Shown: positions 8,579 through 17,980 of the stretch, one piece after another | Position numbering within the stretch: the stretch's first letter is position 1 | Layout: each line of letters opens with the position of its first letter | DNA from: Aliarcobacter sp. | GTDB taxonomy: Bacteria; Campylobacterota; Campylobacteria; Campylobacterales; Arcobacteraceae | Assembly: GCA_028689025.1 (NCBI GenBank) | Contig: JAQTXA010000003.1 | Coordinates: forward strand, 62,001-126,000 | Direction of reading: 5' to 3' | Length of the DNA: 64,000 nucleotides | Notes under the pieces: model-generated | Told to the model about the DNA's origin: nothing | Databases searched by the model: none | Seen by the model: the letters and a program-made list of their open reading frames with translations, nothing else | Translations under genes and position numbers: made by a program

Positions 8579-9948
8579 GTAGTCATAGCGTTAATGCTAG
8601 CAAATTTGTAGCTAATGATGAGAGAATGCATTGGCACGACCAAGCACTTTGGTTTGTAAGAGAAAAAAGAGATAGAGCTAGTAAATCCATTCCAGAATGG
8701 GAACAATTAAGAGAGTTTGCAAATCAAATCAAAACTCATACAATGGCAAATCTTGACTCTTATCTTTTACAATTTGAAGAAAATGCAACAAAAAAAGGTA
8801 TTAAAGTTCATTTTGCAATTGATGCACTTGAACATAATCAAATTGTTGCAAAAATATTAAAAGAACATAATGTTACAAAACTTGTAAAATCAAAATCAAT
8901 GTTAACTGAAGAGTGTCACTTAAATCCATATTTAGAAAATTTAGGAATTGAAGTTATTGATACAGACTTAGGGGAAAGAATCGTTCAACTAAGACATGAG
9001 ACTCCATCTCATATCGTTCTTCCAGCAATTCACCTAAAAAAATCTGATGTATCAGATACTTTTCATGAACATTTAGGAACAGAACAAGGTAATTATGACC
9101 CAACTTATCTTACACGAGCTGCACGTGCTGCACTTAGAGAAGATTTCTTAACTGCACAAGCAGGACTTACAGGAGTAAATTTTGCAATTGCAAATACAGG
9201 TGGTGTTGTAGTTTGTACAAATGAGGGAAATGCAGATATGGGAGCTAGTGTTCCAAAACTACATATTGCTTCTATGGGAATTGAAAAAGTTATTCCAAGA
9301 CTTGAAGATTTATCTGTATTTACAAGATTATTAGCAAGAAGCGCAACGGGACAACCAATCACTTCTTATACTTCACATTTTCATTCACCAATTGAAGGTG
9401 GGGAAATGCATATTATTATTGTTGATAATAAAAGAAGTCAATTTTTAGCATCTGAAAAAAATAAAAAGGCGCTAAACTGTATTAGATGTGGTGCATGTAT
9501 GAATACTTGTCCAGTTTATAGAAGAAGTGGTGGTCACTCTTATGAATATGTAATTCCAGGACCAATTGGTTCAATTTTAGGAGCAAAAAAAGAGCCTGAA
9601 ATTCATAACTCTTTGCCATTTGCTTGTACTTTATGTGGTTCATGCACAAATGTTTGTCCAGTAAAAATTGACTTAGATTCGCAATTATATAGTCTAAGAC
9701 AAGATTTATCTGAAGCAAATTTAATTGATCCAAAGAAAAAAATGGCAATGAAAATAACTGCTTGGCTTATGAGTAAACCAACACTATTTGAATTTGCTGG
9801 AAAAATGGCTAGATTTATTGTGCCAAAATTACCAAATTCTATTATATATAATAAAGCAAATGTTTGGGGAAAACAAAGGGATATGCCTAAAATGCCTCCA
9901 AAAAGTTTTAAAGAGATGTTTAGAGATGGAGAATTAGATGACAAGTAA
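8575..9948 (+). CDS. lutB: L-lactate utilization protein LutB/LldF, ferredoxin-type iron-sulfur protein
   Basis: A 457-residue LutB/YkgF protein. The N-terminal LUD domain (about residues 60-290) is followed by two 4Fe-4S motifs, CIRCGACMNTCP near residue 302 and CTLCGSCTNVCP near residue 352, and a C-terminal helical region. It is the electron-transfer subunit of LutABC lactate oxidation. The gene overlaps lutA by 4 bp and lutC by 11 bp, consistent with an obligate complex. Confidence 0.95.
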   Translation: MSSHSVNASKFVANDERMHWHDQALWFVREKRDRASKSIPEWEQLREFANQIKTHTMANLDSYLLQFEENATKKGIKVHFAIDALEHNQIVAKILKEHNVTKLVKSKSMLTEECHLNPYLENLGIEVIDTDLGERIVQLRHETPSHIVLPAIHLKKSDVSDTFHEHLGTEQGNYDPTYLTRAARAALREDFLTAQAGLTGVNFAIANTGGVVVCTNEGNADMGASVPKLHIASMGIEKVIPRLEDLSVFTRLLARSATGQPITSYTSHFHSPIEGGEMHIIIVDNKRSQFLASEKNKKALNCIRCGACMNTCPVYRRSGGHSYEYVIPGPIGSILGAKKEPEIHNSLPFACTLCGSCTNVCPVKIDLDSQLYSLRQDLSEANLIDPKKKMAMKITAWLMSKPTLFEFAGKMARFIVPKLPNSIIYNKANVWGKQRDMPKMPPKSFKEMFRDGELDDK

Positions 9949-10525
9949 AGAAAAAATATTAAAAAATATTAAAGACAACAATGTTGTAAAAAGTGTAAAA
10001 CTTCCAAGTTATGAAAGTTTTGGTATCAAATTTGATAATAAACTTGAAACTTTTTCTACTATGCTTGAAAGTGTAGGGGGAAAAGCTTTAGTAATTGAAA
10101 AAGATAAATTAGATGAAACAATAAAAGCTTTATATCCTGATGAACAACAAATAGCTTGTAATGTGGATTATTGTACTTTAGGAAATTTTGATGCTAATAG
10201 CTTTAGAGATGTTCATGAGTTAAAAGATATTGATTTAGCCATTGTAAAAGGTAATTTTGCAATTGCTGAAAATGGTGCAATTTGGATGAAAAATGAAGAT
10301 AATAGACATAGAGCTTTATATTTTATTGCACAAAATATTGTTATTGTAATTGATGAAAATGAACTTTTAAATAATATGCATGAAGCTTATGAAAGAATAA
10401 ACTTTGAAAACTCTGGTTATGGAGTATTTATTTCAGGTCCATCTAAAACAGCGGACATTGAACAATCACTTGTTATTGGAGCTCATGGACCAAAAACTGG
10501 TTATGTGATTTTCATAAAATCTTGA
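9938..10525 (+). CDS. lutC: L-lactate utilization protein LutC/LldG
   Basis: A 195-residue LUD-domain protein of the LutC/YkgG family, third subunit of the lactate oxidation complex. It has the typical glycine-rich C-terminal region (SGPSKTADIEQSLVIGAHGP). The start lies inside the end of lutB. It is followed after 25 bp by a sensor kinase gene with its own GGGG Shine-Dalgarno sequence. Confidence 0.93.
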   Translation: MTSKEKILKNIKDNNVVKSVKLPSYESFGIKFDNKLETFSTMLESVGGKALVIEKDKLDETIKALYPDEQQIACNVDYCTLGNFDANSFRDVHELKDIDLAIVKGNFAIAENGAIWMKNEDNRHRALYFIAQNIVIVIDENELLNNMHEAYERINFENSGYGVFISGPSKTADIEQSLVIGAHGPKTGYVIFIKS

Positions 10526-10550
10526 TATAATTGCTAAATAGGGGATAATA

Positions 10551-12746
10551 ATGAAATATTTTTTACTATTTAGCATACTTTTTTTTAACTATTTATTTGC
10601 AAGCCAATCAAAAGATGTATTATTAATTCATTCATATCATAAAGGATATATTTGGACTGATGATATTTCTAAAACTATCGAAAAGACTTTTGCTGATCAT
10701 AAAGAAATAGAACTCACAACAATTTATATGGATACAAAAAGAGTTGATGATGCAACTTATTTATATAATCTTTCAAGACTTTATAAACAAGAGTTTGAAG
10801 GTAGAAAATTTGATTTAATTATTTTAAGTGATAATAATGCTTTTGATTTTATGATTAAATACCATGAATTCTTATTTAAAGATGTTCCCGTTTTATTTTG
10901 CGGAATCAACAACTTTGATAAAGTTTTTTTAAATGAAAATGATATGTATAAATATATGTCAGGGGTTGCTGAAGAGGTTGATATTGAGAAAAACTTTGAA
11001 TTAATATCAAAACTTCACCCAAATCTAAAAAATCTACTAATTATTAATGATACTTCAACAACTGGTTATGCAGTAAAAAGAGATTTAAGACCAATTATTG
11101 AAAAATATAAAAATAAATTTAACATTGAATATACTGATAATTTAGAGATTAAAAATTTACAAGATAAAGTCTCTAGTTTAGATAAAGAGAATAGTGTAAT
11201 CCTATTTGTACTTTTATTTAAAGATACCACTGGAAAGTTTTTTACTCATAAACAGAGTTTTGATGAGGTAAAAAGAGTGAGCCAAGTGCCAATATATGGT
11301 CTTTGGGATTTTTATTTAAATAATGGAATAGTTGGTGGTCTTTTAACTTCTGCTGTTGCACAAGGTGAAAATGTTTCAAAAATGGCTTTGGAAGTTTTAA
11401 GTGGTAAAAAAATCACTGATATTCCAGTTTTAGAAAAATCACCAAATCTTTATATGTTTGATTATAATGAACTACAAAGATTCAATCTAGATGTAAGTAA
11501 ATATATTGAAAATCCTTTAATAATAAATGAACCAACATCTGCATATAGAGAACATACAAAGTTTTTTATCATTTCTATTTTGATTATTTTTATTCTTAGT
11601 ATAGTTGTTTTAATTTTAAGAGCAAATATTCAAAGAAGAGAAAAACTTGAACTTGAACTTTCAAATAGAATTGAGTTTGACAAAGTACTCCTTGATACAA
11701 TTCCTAATCCAATTTATTATAAAAATGTTGAGGGTAAATTTTTAGGATGTAATACAAGTTTTGCCTCATTAGTAAATTCTTCAAGAGATGAGATAATAGG
11801 AAAAACAGCCTTTGACTTTTTTCCCCATAAAATTGCAACAGCAAATACAAAAATTGATAAAGAGTTATTATATACCTTTAGTACAAGTACTTCTGAATTT
11901 ACCTTTTATACAAAATCAAATGAGATGAAACATATTATTTTAAATAAAGCTGTTTACAAAAATATTGATGGAAGTGTTGGTGGAATTGTTTGTATTATGG
12001 ATGATATAACAGAAAGAATCCAACAAAAACAGTTTTTAATTCAACAAAGCAAACTAGCAGAAATGGGTGATATGATTGCTGCAATTGCTCACCAATGGAA
12101 TGAACCACTTGTTGAATTATCTGCACTTGTACAAGATATTCAAACTTCTTACCTTTTAAAAGAGTTAAAAGATGATGAGGTAAAAGAGTTTGTAAATGAC
12201 TCAATGATTCAAATAAAATATATGTCAAAAACACTTAGTGATTTTAGAAACTTCTTAAAACCATCAACTAAAAAACAACTCTTTTCTATTACAAAAGCTT
12301 TAAATGAAATAAATGAGATTATTGGAAAACAAGTATTTTATTCAAATATTAAAATGAATTTTAATTATAAAAATGAAAATGAAGAGTTACTGATTTATGG
12401 ATATGAAAATGAGTTCAAACAAGTTTTATTAAATATCATAAATAATGCAAAAAATAAAATTGTAGAAAAAGATTTACCTATAAATGAAAAAGGAACTATT
12501 GATATTAATATTAAACGTTCAACAAATTCAAATACAATAGAGATAATTGATGATGCAGGTGCAATTGATGAGAAAATTATAAATTCAATCTTTGAACCAT
12601 ATTTTACTACAAAAGAAGATGGAACAGGCCTTGGTCTTTATATGGCAAAAGTAATAATAGAAGAAAAAATGAGAGGAAGTATTAGTGTTAAGAATGATGG
12701 GAATCATGTAGTTTTTACAATTAAACTTCCTCATAAAAAGGTTTAA
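10551..12746 (+). CDS. Sensor histidine kinase with periplasmic ABC-type substrate-binding domain and PAS domain
   Basis: A 731-residue membrane sensor kinase. Order: signal/first membrane segment (residues 1-17); a periplasmic ABC substrate-binding-like domain (about 20-325); a membrane helix (about 337-357); a PAS domain (about 370-490, PNPIYYKNVEGKFLGCN); the phospho-acceptor H-box IAAIAHQWNEPL with His514; and a HATPase domain with N box (LNIINNAKNKI) and G box (DGTGLGLYMAK). It is co-directional with lutABC and ends 1 bp before its response regulator gene. From context it may sense lactate or another carboxylate; that is inference. A paralogue lacking the periplasmic part lies at 14025-15164. 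Confidence 0.92.
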   Translation: MKYFLLFSILFFNYLFASQSKDVLLIHSYHKGYIWTDDISKTIEKTFADHKEIELTTIYMDTKRVDDATYLYNLSRLYKQEFEGRKFDLIILSDNNAFDFMIKYHEFLFKDVPVLFCGINNFDKVFLNENDMYKYMSGVAEEVDIEKNFELISKLHPNLKNLLIINDTSTTGYAVKRDLRPIIEKYKNKFNIEYTDNLEIKNLQDKVSSLDKENSVILFVLLFKDTTGKFFTHKQSFDEVKRVSQVPIYGLWDFYLNNGIVGGLLTSAVAQGENVSKMALEVLSGKKITDIPVLEKSPNLYMFDYNELQRFNLDVSKYIENPLIINEPTSAYREHTKFFIISILIIFILSIVVLILRANIQRREKLELELSNRIEFDKVLLDTIPNPIYYKNVEGKFLGCNTSFASLVNSSRDEIIGKTAFDFFPHKIATANTKIDKELLYTFSTSTSEFTFYTKSNEMKHIILNKAVYKNIDGSVGGIVCIMDDITERIQQKQFLIQQSKLAEMGDMIAAIAHQWNEPLVELSALVQDIQTSYLLKELKDDEVKEFVNDSMIQIKYMSKTLSDFRNFLKPSTKKQLFSITKALNEINEIIGKQVFYSNIKMNFNYKNENEELLIYGYENEFKQVLLNIINNAKNKIVEKDLPINEKGTIDINIKRSTNSNTIEIIDDAGAIDEKIINSIFEPYFTTKEDGTGLGLYMAKVIIEEKMRGSISVKNDGNHVVFTIKLPHKKV

Positions 12747-12747
12747 A

Positions 12748-13392
12748 ATGAAGATTTTACTTTTAGAAGATAATAAAAAATTAAATGAGACAATCACAAA
12801 AAGATTAAAATTAAAAAACTATAATGTAGTCTCTTTTACAGATGGAGCAGATGCTTATGAAAACATAACAGAAGGCTTTTCATGTTTTATTTTAGACATA
12901 AATGTTCCTAATATTGATGGAATTAATATTCTTAAAAAAATAAGAGAATATTACAAAATTGTTCCAGTAATAATTATAAGTGCAAGTGTGGAATTAGATG
13001 TAATAAAACAATCATACGATTTTGGATGTAATGATTATTTGAAAAAACCATTTTTTATAGATGAATTAGAGATAAAAATTGAGAAACTTTGCAATATTCA
13101 AGATAGTAAAATCTATTTTGATGAAAACTCATATTTTGATTTTAAATCAGCAACAGTTGTAATTGATAATGAAGAGACAAGATTAACAAAAAAAGAGAAA
13201 CTTTTGATAAATCTATTTCTTAGTAAAAAGAATCAAGTCATTACCTATGAAAGTATAGAAAACTACGTTTGGGAAGGCAGTTTTGTATCTTTAGAATCCA
13301 TACGAAGTCTAATAAGAAGGTTAAGAAAAATATTAGAAAAAGACTATATTCAAACAGTCGTTGACACAGGTTATATCTTTAAATGCACTTAA
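12748..13392 (+). CDS. OmpR-family response regulator (partner of the lut-linked kinase)
   Basis: A 214-residue two-domain regulator. The receiver domain has the acidic pocket (LLLEDN), the phospho-acceptor Asp50 in LDINVPN, and the conserved lysine in YLKKPFF. A winged-helix DNA-binding domain (about residues 125-214, ending in SLIRRLRK...DTGYIF) is of the OmpR/PhoB type. It is the last gene of the lut operon and ends 5 bp from the stop of a paralogous regulator on the other strand. OmpR-family proteins bind direct repeats with 10-11 bp period, so it is a prime candidate to bind the tandem T(A/G)NCAT sites of this region. Confidence 0.93.
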   Translation: MKILLLEDNKKLNETITKRLKLKNYNVVSFTDGADAYENITEGFSCFILDINVPNIDGINILKKIREYYKIVPVIIISASVELDVIKQSYDFGCNDYLKKPFFIDELEIKIEKLCNIQDSKIYFDENSYFDFKSATVVIDNEETRLTKKEKLLINLFLSKKNQVITYESIENYVWEGSFVSLESIRSLIRRLRKILEKDYIQTVVDTGYIFKCT

Positions 13393-13396
13393 TATT

Positions 13397-14050
13397 CTAA
13401 CTTGAACAATGAACGGATAAAATATACCCTCTATTTGAAAATGATTTAATTGTAGAATTATCCAGCTTTTTTCTTAATCTTCTAATAAGTGTTCTAATTG
13501 CATCAATTGAAGCATATTCACCCTTCCATACATAGTTTTGTATACTTTCATAACTTACTAGTTTGTTTTTATTTAATAAAAATAAGTTTACAAGTAAATT
13601 TTCTTTCTCTGTAAGTATTTTTTTATCACCATCTATAGAGATAAAACTCTCATTAAAATTAAATGAACAATTATCATTAAAAACTACTTCGTTATTAGGA
13701 ATATTACAAAGTTTATCAACTTTAATTTCTAATTCATCTATAAAAAATGGTTTTTTCAAATAGTCATTACATCCAAAACTATATGATTTTTTTATAATGT
13801 CTAGTTCAACAGTTGAAGAAATAATAATAACAGGTACAGTATCATAGTATTCTCTAATTTTTTTAAGAATATTAATTCCATCTACATTTGGAACATGAAT
13901 ATCAAGAAGAAAACAGGAGAAACCATTTGTAATATTATTATAAGCCTCTCTTCCACAGATATAAGAGCATACTTTATAACCTTTTAATTCAAATTTTAAT
14001 TTTATCGCCTCATTTAAGGTTTTATTATCTTCCAGTAAAAATATTTTCAT
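13397..14050 (-). CDS. OmpR-family response regulator, second paralogue
   Basis: A 217-residue paralogue of the regulator at 12748-13392, alike over nearly its full length: the same LLDIHVPNVDGINILKKIREYY phosphorylation region, YLKKPFFIDELEIK and C-terminal LIRRLRKKL. It has a receiver domain plus a winged-helix OmpR-type output domain. Its start lies 26 bp inside the upstream kinase gene, so both are translated from one mRNA. The recognition helix regions of the two regulators are similar, which suggests overlapping DNA targets. Confidence 0.92.
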   Translation of the reverse strand: MKIFLLEDNKTLNEAIKLKFELKGYKVCSYICGREAYNNITNGFSCFLLDIHVPNVDGINILKKIREYYDTVPVIIISSTVELDIIKKSYSFGCNDYLKKPFFIDELEIKVDKLCNIPNNEVVFNDNCSFNFNESFISIDGDKKILTEKENLLVNLFLLNKNKLVSYESIQNYVWKGEYASIDAIRTLIRRLRKKLDNSTIKSFSNRGYILSVHCSS

Positions 14051-15164
14051 CTTTATGCTTCTTTATTTTTGGTATTTTAATTGAAAAAATTACATTTTCG
14101 CCGGCATTTTTAACTTCAATTTTTCCTGACATTTTATCTTCAACTATAATTTTTGCCATGTATAATCCAAAGCCTGTACCATTTTCTTTTGTAGTAAAAA
14201 ATGGATCAAATAATCGATCCATAATGTGGCCTTCAATTGCACCTGCATTATCAATAATTTCAATAATATTATATTTTTTATTCTCAATTACTTTTATAAT
14301 AATAACTCCGGAAAAACTACTATTTTCATTAATTTTAACTATTTTATTTTTTGCATTATTTATAACATTTAATAAAACTTGTTTTAGCTCATTTTTATAA
14401 CCATAAAGAAAAATCTCATCATTTGTTTCATACTTAAAATATACTTTTATATTGAAATAAAAGATTTGTTTCCCAACTATTTCAAAAATTTCTTTTATAG
14501 CTTTTTTAATTCCAAATTCTTCTTTTAAAACAGATGGTTTTAGGAAATTTCTAAAATCACTTAAAGTTTCGGACATATATTGAATTTGAACCATCGAATC
14601 AATTACAAAATTTGATACTTTATCTTTATCAATAACATTTGAAGAATAAAAAAGTTGCATTTTCTGAATTTGTGCAGAAAGTTCCACTAATGGTTCATTC
14701 CATTGATGGGCAATTGCAGCTATCATCTCACCCATCTCTGCAAACTTACTTTGTTGGATTAAAAGTTCTTTTTCTTTTATTCTTTCAGTAATATCTGTCA
14801 TAATACAAACAATACCGGCAACCATTCCTTTATAATCCAAGCAGACAGCTTTACTTAGATTGTAGTATCTAACTTCACCATCTTTTTTTATGAAATGAAC
14901 TTCATCTTCATATGGTGCTAATGTTTTCATAATTTGTATATCGATAAGTTTATGTCTATCAGCAGCACTTTTGGGGAAAAATTCATAAGCAGATTTTCCT
15001 ATAACTTTTTTCTTAGAAGTACTAGCTAAGTCTGCAAATCTTGTATTACATCTTATAAAATCACCTTTTATATCTTTATAATATATGGGGTTGGGTAATG
15101 CGTCCAACAATACATCCTCAAAATTTAATCTTTTATTTAATTTATTATAATATTTCTTACTCAT
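14025..15164 (-). CDS. PAS-domain histidine kinase lacking a periplasmic sensor
   Basis: A 379-residue cytoplasmic kinase that corresponds to the PAS-HisKA-HATPase half of the kinase at 10551-12746. The PAS domain begins at PNPIYYKDIKGDF, the H-box is AHQWNEPL with His153, and the ATP-binding N and G boxes are LNVINNAKNKI and NGTGFGLYMAK. No signal peptide or membrane segment is visible, so any signal must be intracellular (or relayed by a partner). It overlaps its regulator by 26 bp. A direct-repeat site lies just upstream. Confidence 0.9.
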   Translation of the reverse strand: MSKKYYNKLNKRLNFEDVLLDALPNPIYYKDIKGDFIRCNTRFADLASTSKKKVIGKSAYEFFPKSAADRHKLIDIQIMKTLAPYEDEVHFIKKDGEVRYYNLSKAVCLDYKGMVAGIVCIMTDITERIKEKELLIQQSKFAEMGEMIAAIAHQWNEPLVELSAQIQKMQLFYSSNVIDKDKVSNFVIDSMVQIQYMSETLSDFRNFLKPSVLKEEFGIKKAIKEIFEIVGKQIFYFNIKVYFKYETNDEIFLYGYKNELKQVLLNVINNAKNKIVKINENSSFSGVIIIKVIENKKYNIIEIIDNAGAIEGHIMDRLFDPFFTTKENGTGFGLYMAKIIVEDKMSGKIEVKNAGENVIFSIKIPKIKKHKDENIFTGR

Positions 15165-15174
15165 TCATGTCCCA

Positions 15175-15207
15175 ATTAATATTTACAAATATGATATCAT
15201 AATGATA
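15175..15207 (-). promoter_or_regulatory. Direct-repeat site before the second kinase/regulator operon
   Basis: On the minus strand TATCAT (15207-15202), 5 bp, TATCAT (15196-15191), then after 10 bp ATTAAT (15180-15175). The repeat spacing equals that of the seven other sites here, but the -10 match is weak and would give an almost leaderless mRNA for the kinase. The repeats may instead overlap a -10 (TATGAT) and act differently, for example in feedback control. An extra ATGATACGATATCAT inverted element flanks it. Confidence 0.4.
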
Positions 15208-15225
15208 TCGTATCATATAAATTAA

Positions 15226-16419
15226 CTACACTTTTTTAAGTAAAACAGCTGTTCCTAAGCCTCCACCTATACATAATGAAGCTAACCCATATGTTGAGTT
15301 TTGTTTTAACATTTCATAAACCAATGAAACAATAATTCTATTTGCACTTGCTCCAACAGGGTGACCTAATGCAATTCCACTTCCATTTACATTCATTTTC
15401 TCATTTAAGATTTCATCCGTTAAATTAACTTTTTCTTTTAATAATTCAAATACGCCTAAGATTTGAGCAGCAAATGCTTCATTTATTTCAATTACATCAA
15501 TATCACTTATATCAACACCTGTTTTATTTAATAATTTCTCAATAGCATAAGCAGGACTTAATCCCATAACAGAAGGATCTATACCAACTTGAGCAATATC
15601 TACAATTTCTACTAAAGGTTTTAGATTATATTTTTTAATAGCATTTTCTGATGCAATTAGTGTAAAACTTGCACCATCATTTATTCCAGATGCATTTCCA
15701 GCAGTTACTGTCCCATCTTTTTTGAAAACAGCTTTTAGATTATTTAATTTTTCTAAAGATGTATTTCTATTAATATATTCATCTTTTTTGAAAATTAGCT
15801 CACCTTTTCTTGTTTTTACAACAATAGGTGTTATCTCATCTACAAACTTTCCTGCATCATCAGCAGCAATTGCTTTTCTTTGAGAATCTAAAGCATATTC
15901 ATCTTGCATTTGCCTAGTTATATTAAATTTTTCAGCAATATTTTCAGCAGTTATTCCCATATGGTAACCTTCAAAAGCATCAGTTAATGCATCACTAATA
16001 GAATCAATAAGCTTTCCATCACCAAGTCCCAAACCAGATCTAGCTTTTGAAGAAACTAAAAATGGTGCTCCTGACATACTTTCAACACCACCAGCAACAA
16101 TAACATCACATTCACCTGATTTTATTTGTGCAACAGCATTCATAACAGCTTTCATACCAGAACCACATAACATATTCAATGAATAGGCAACCGTTGACTC
16201 TGGTAAACCTCCAAAAATTGATGCTTGTCTTCCTATTCCTTGTAAATGACCTGCACTTAGAATATTTCCAACGATTACTTCATCAACTATATTTTTATCA
16301 ATATTTTTTGTTAAATCTTTTATTACTTGCCCAGCTAAATCACCAGGTTTCACATCTTTTAAAGTTCCTAAAAAACTTCCTATAGCACTTCTTTTTGCTT
16401 CTACAATATATACTTTCAA
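15226..16419 (-). CDS. atoB: Acetyl-CoA acetyltransferase (thiolase)
   Basis: A 397-residue degradative-type thiolase (typical about 392-400). It shows the nucleophilic Cys85 in NMLCGSGMKAV, the GGVESMSGAP loop, the active-site His region GHPVGASANRI and the C-terminal Cys in SLCIGGGLGTA. It cleaves acetoacetyl-CoA to two acetyl-CoA, or the reverse. It is the third gene of an atoD-atoA-thiolase operon, 16 bp after atoA, which fits breakdown of acetoacetate or butyrate through CoA transfer. Confidence 0.95.
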   Translation of the reverse strand: MKVYIVEAKRSAIGSFLGTLKDVKPGDLAGQVIKDLTKNIDKNIVDEVIVGNILSAGHLQGIGRQASIFGGLPESTVAYSLNMLCGSGMKAVMNAVAQIKSGECDVIVAGGVESMSGAPFLVSSKARSGLGLGDGKLIDSISDALTDAFEGYHMGITAENIAEKFNITRQMQDEYALDSQRKAIAADDAGKFVDEITPIVVKTRKGELIFKKDEYINRNTSLEKLNNLKAVFKKDGTVTAGNASGINDGASFTLIASENAIKKYNLKPLVEIVDIAQVGIDPSVMGLSPAYAIEKLLNKTGVDISDIDVIEINEAFAAQILGVFELLKEKVNLTDEILNEKMNVNGSGIALGHPVGASANRIIVSLVYEMLKQNSTYGLASLCIGGGLGTAVLLKKV

Positions 16420-16435
16420 TTTTTATCCTCACTAT

Positions 16436-17068
16436 TTATTTTAAAGACACAATATAAGAAGCTTTTGTAGCTTCTTTAATTTGTGCTAATGTTGTATTTC
16501 CCATCAATTCAGTAAGATGTAATTTTTTATCGATAAATTCAAAAACACCCATCTCTGTAATAATCATTTTTATTACACTTTTCCCAGTCAAAGGAAGTGT
16601 ACATTTTTCTAGTATTTTAGGCATTCCTTTATCTGTATGAAGCATTGAAATAATTACTTTTTTTACTCCATTAACTAAATCCATAGATCCACCCATTCCT
16701 GGCACAAATTTCCCTGGAATATTCCAACTAGCAAGACTTCCTTCTTGATCAACTTCTAATGCTCCAAGCACTGTGATATCAATATGTCCACCTCTGATAA
16801 TTTCAAAAGATGTACATGAATCAAAAAAGACACCACCTTCTCTTAATCTAACATTATTGCCACCTGCATCAATTTGATCTTTATCAATATTGTCTTCCGT
16901 TGCTTTATCCCAAAGACCAGCAAATCCATTTTCTGAATGCAAAATAATGTTAATATCTTTTGGAATATAATTAGCAACTTTTGTTGGAAGACCAATACCT
17001 AGATTTATAAAATCTCCATCTTTAAACTCTTTTGCTACTCTTTGAGCAATAATATCTTTTGCTTCCAT
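16436..17068 (-). CDS. atoA: 3-oxoacid/acetoacetate CoA-transferase, beta subunit
   Basis: A 210-residue family I CoA-transferase subunit B (AtoA/ScoB). The catalytic glutamate is Glu46 in the SENG motif (HSENGFAG), and the GGxMDLVxGxKKVI block is present. With the alpha subunit it transfers CoA from acetyl-CoA or succinyl-CoA to acetoacetate or a short-chain acid. It follows the alpha subunit by 2 bp. Confidence 0.94.
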   Translation of the reverse strand: MEAKDIIAQRVAKEFKDGDFINLGIGLPTKVANYIPKDINIILHSENGFAGLWDKATEDNIDKDQIDAGGNNVRLREGGVFFDSCTSFEIIRGGHIDITVLGALEVDQEGSLASWNIPGKFVPGMGGSMDLVNGVKKVIISMLHTDKGMPKILEKCTLPLTGKSVIKMIITEMGVFEFIDKKLHLTELMGNTTLAQIKEATKASYIVSLK

Positions 17069-17070
17069 TT

Positions 17071-17718
17071 TTAAGCCTTTACAATATGATTTATATATAC
17101 AAATGGAGTATGAATAAAGTTAGGGTTAAGTTCACCATTCTCAACAATTTCTTCAACCTCTGCAATAGTTACCTTTGCAGCTCCTGCCATTGGAACATTA
17201 AAATTTCTTGTTGCTCCGTTATAAATTAAATTCCCTGATTTATCTGCTTTTTGTGCTTTTACTATTGCTAAATCAAGATGTATAGGTTTTTCTAAAATAT
17301 AGTCTTTACCATTTATATTTATTACGTCTTTACCTTCTTGTACTAACGTACCTAATCCTGTTCTAGTTAGTACTCCCCCAAGTCCAGCAGCTGCAGATCT
17401 TAATCTCTCGACAAGAGTACCCATGGGTATTAACTCTAGTTGAATTAACCCTTCTGTAATCTGTCTTTGTGTATCCTTATTTGTACCGACATGACTTGCC
17501 ATAAGTTTTGATATCCTTTTATCTGCAATTAATTTACCAATACCTTGACCGTCTCTTACTGTATCAGAACAAACTAATGTTAAATTTTTCACATTAGTTT
17601 TTAGTATCTCATCTATAATATTATGAGCATTTCCACAACCCAAAAAACCTCCTATAGAGATAGTCATTCCATCTTTTAAGAATTTTCCTATTTCAGACAT
17701 TTCTATAATCTTTCCCAT
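17071..17718 (-). CDS. atoD: 3-oxoacid/acetoacetate CoA-transferase, alpha subunit
   Basis: A 215-residue subunit A (AtoD/ScoA) with the glycine-rich loop ISIGGFLGCGNAHNIID near residue 20 and the ALVKAxKADKxGNLIYxGxxRNFN-type region in its middle. It is the first gene of the atoD-atoA-thiolase operon, with an AAGGAGAGAG ribosome site and a tandem-repeat promoter about 40 bp upstream. Confidence 0.94.
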   Translation of the reverse strand: MGKIIEMSEIGKFLKDGMTISIGGFLGCGNAHNIIDEILKTNVKNLTLVCSDTVRDGQGIGKLIADKRISKLMASHVGTNKDTQRQITEGLIQLELIPMGTLVERLRSAAAGLGGVLTRTGLGTLVQEGKDVININGKDYILEKPIHLDLAIVKAQKADKSGNLIYNGATRNFNVPMAGAAKVTIAEVEEIVENGELNPNFIHTPFVYINHIVKA

Positions 17719-17760
17719 ATCTCTCTCCTTATTTTTATAAATGAATTACTTTACTCTGAA

Positions 17761-17793
17761 AGTATATGTATAAATAATGATAAAAAAATGGCA
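17761..17793 (-). promoter_or_regulatory. Tandem-repeat activator site and promoter of atoD-atoA-thiolase
   Basis: Minus strand: TGCCAT (17793-17788), 5 bp of T, TATCAT (17782-17777), 10 bp, then -10 TATACT (17766-17761). This gives a leader of about 36 nt with a strong Shine-Dalgarno sequence. Same architecture as the other sites of the region. Confidence 0.7.
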
Positions 17794-17910
17794 AATTCTT
17801 CTTAGTAGAAAGAATTTATAAAATAAGTAAATGAAGTATATAAATATTAAATAATAGGAAAAGAGTTGTTTTTTATCGTGTTTTGTATTTAAAATAATGG
17901 ATTATGAGTG

Positions 17911-17952
17911 AAAGTTAAAATTATAATTTTGTAGTTTTATAATTTTAACTTT
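17911..17952 (-). terminator. Long hairpin at the end of the acyl-CoA dehydrogenase operon
   Basis: AAAGTTAAAATTATAA and TTATAATTTTAACTTT form a perfect 16-bp AT-rich stem with a 10-base loop, about 30 bp past the stop of the YbgC-type thioesterase gene. It separates that operon from the atoD promoter. Being A/T-rich on both arms it may act in either direction. Confidence 0.6.
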
Positions 17953-17980
17953 TTAATATAAGAATTTATAGGAATTATTT

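Noticed and set aside
17756..17793. Considered as a sigma-54 promoter because of TTGCCAT/GGCA sequences
   Set aside because: GG and GC are not 10 bp apart, and the sequence fits the tandem hexamer pattern shared with six other promoters.
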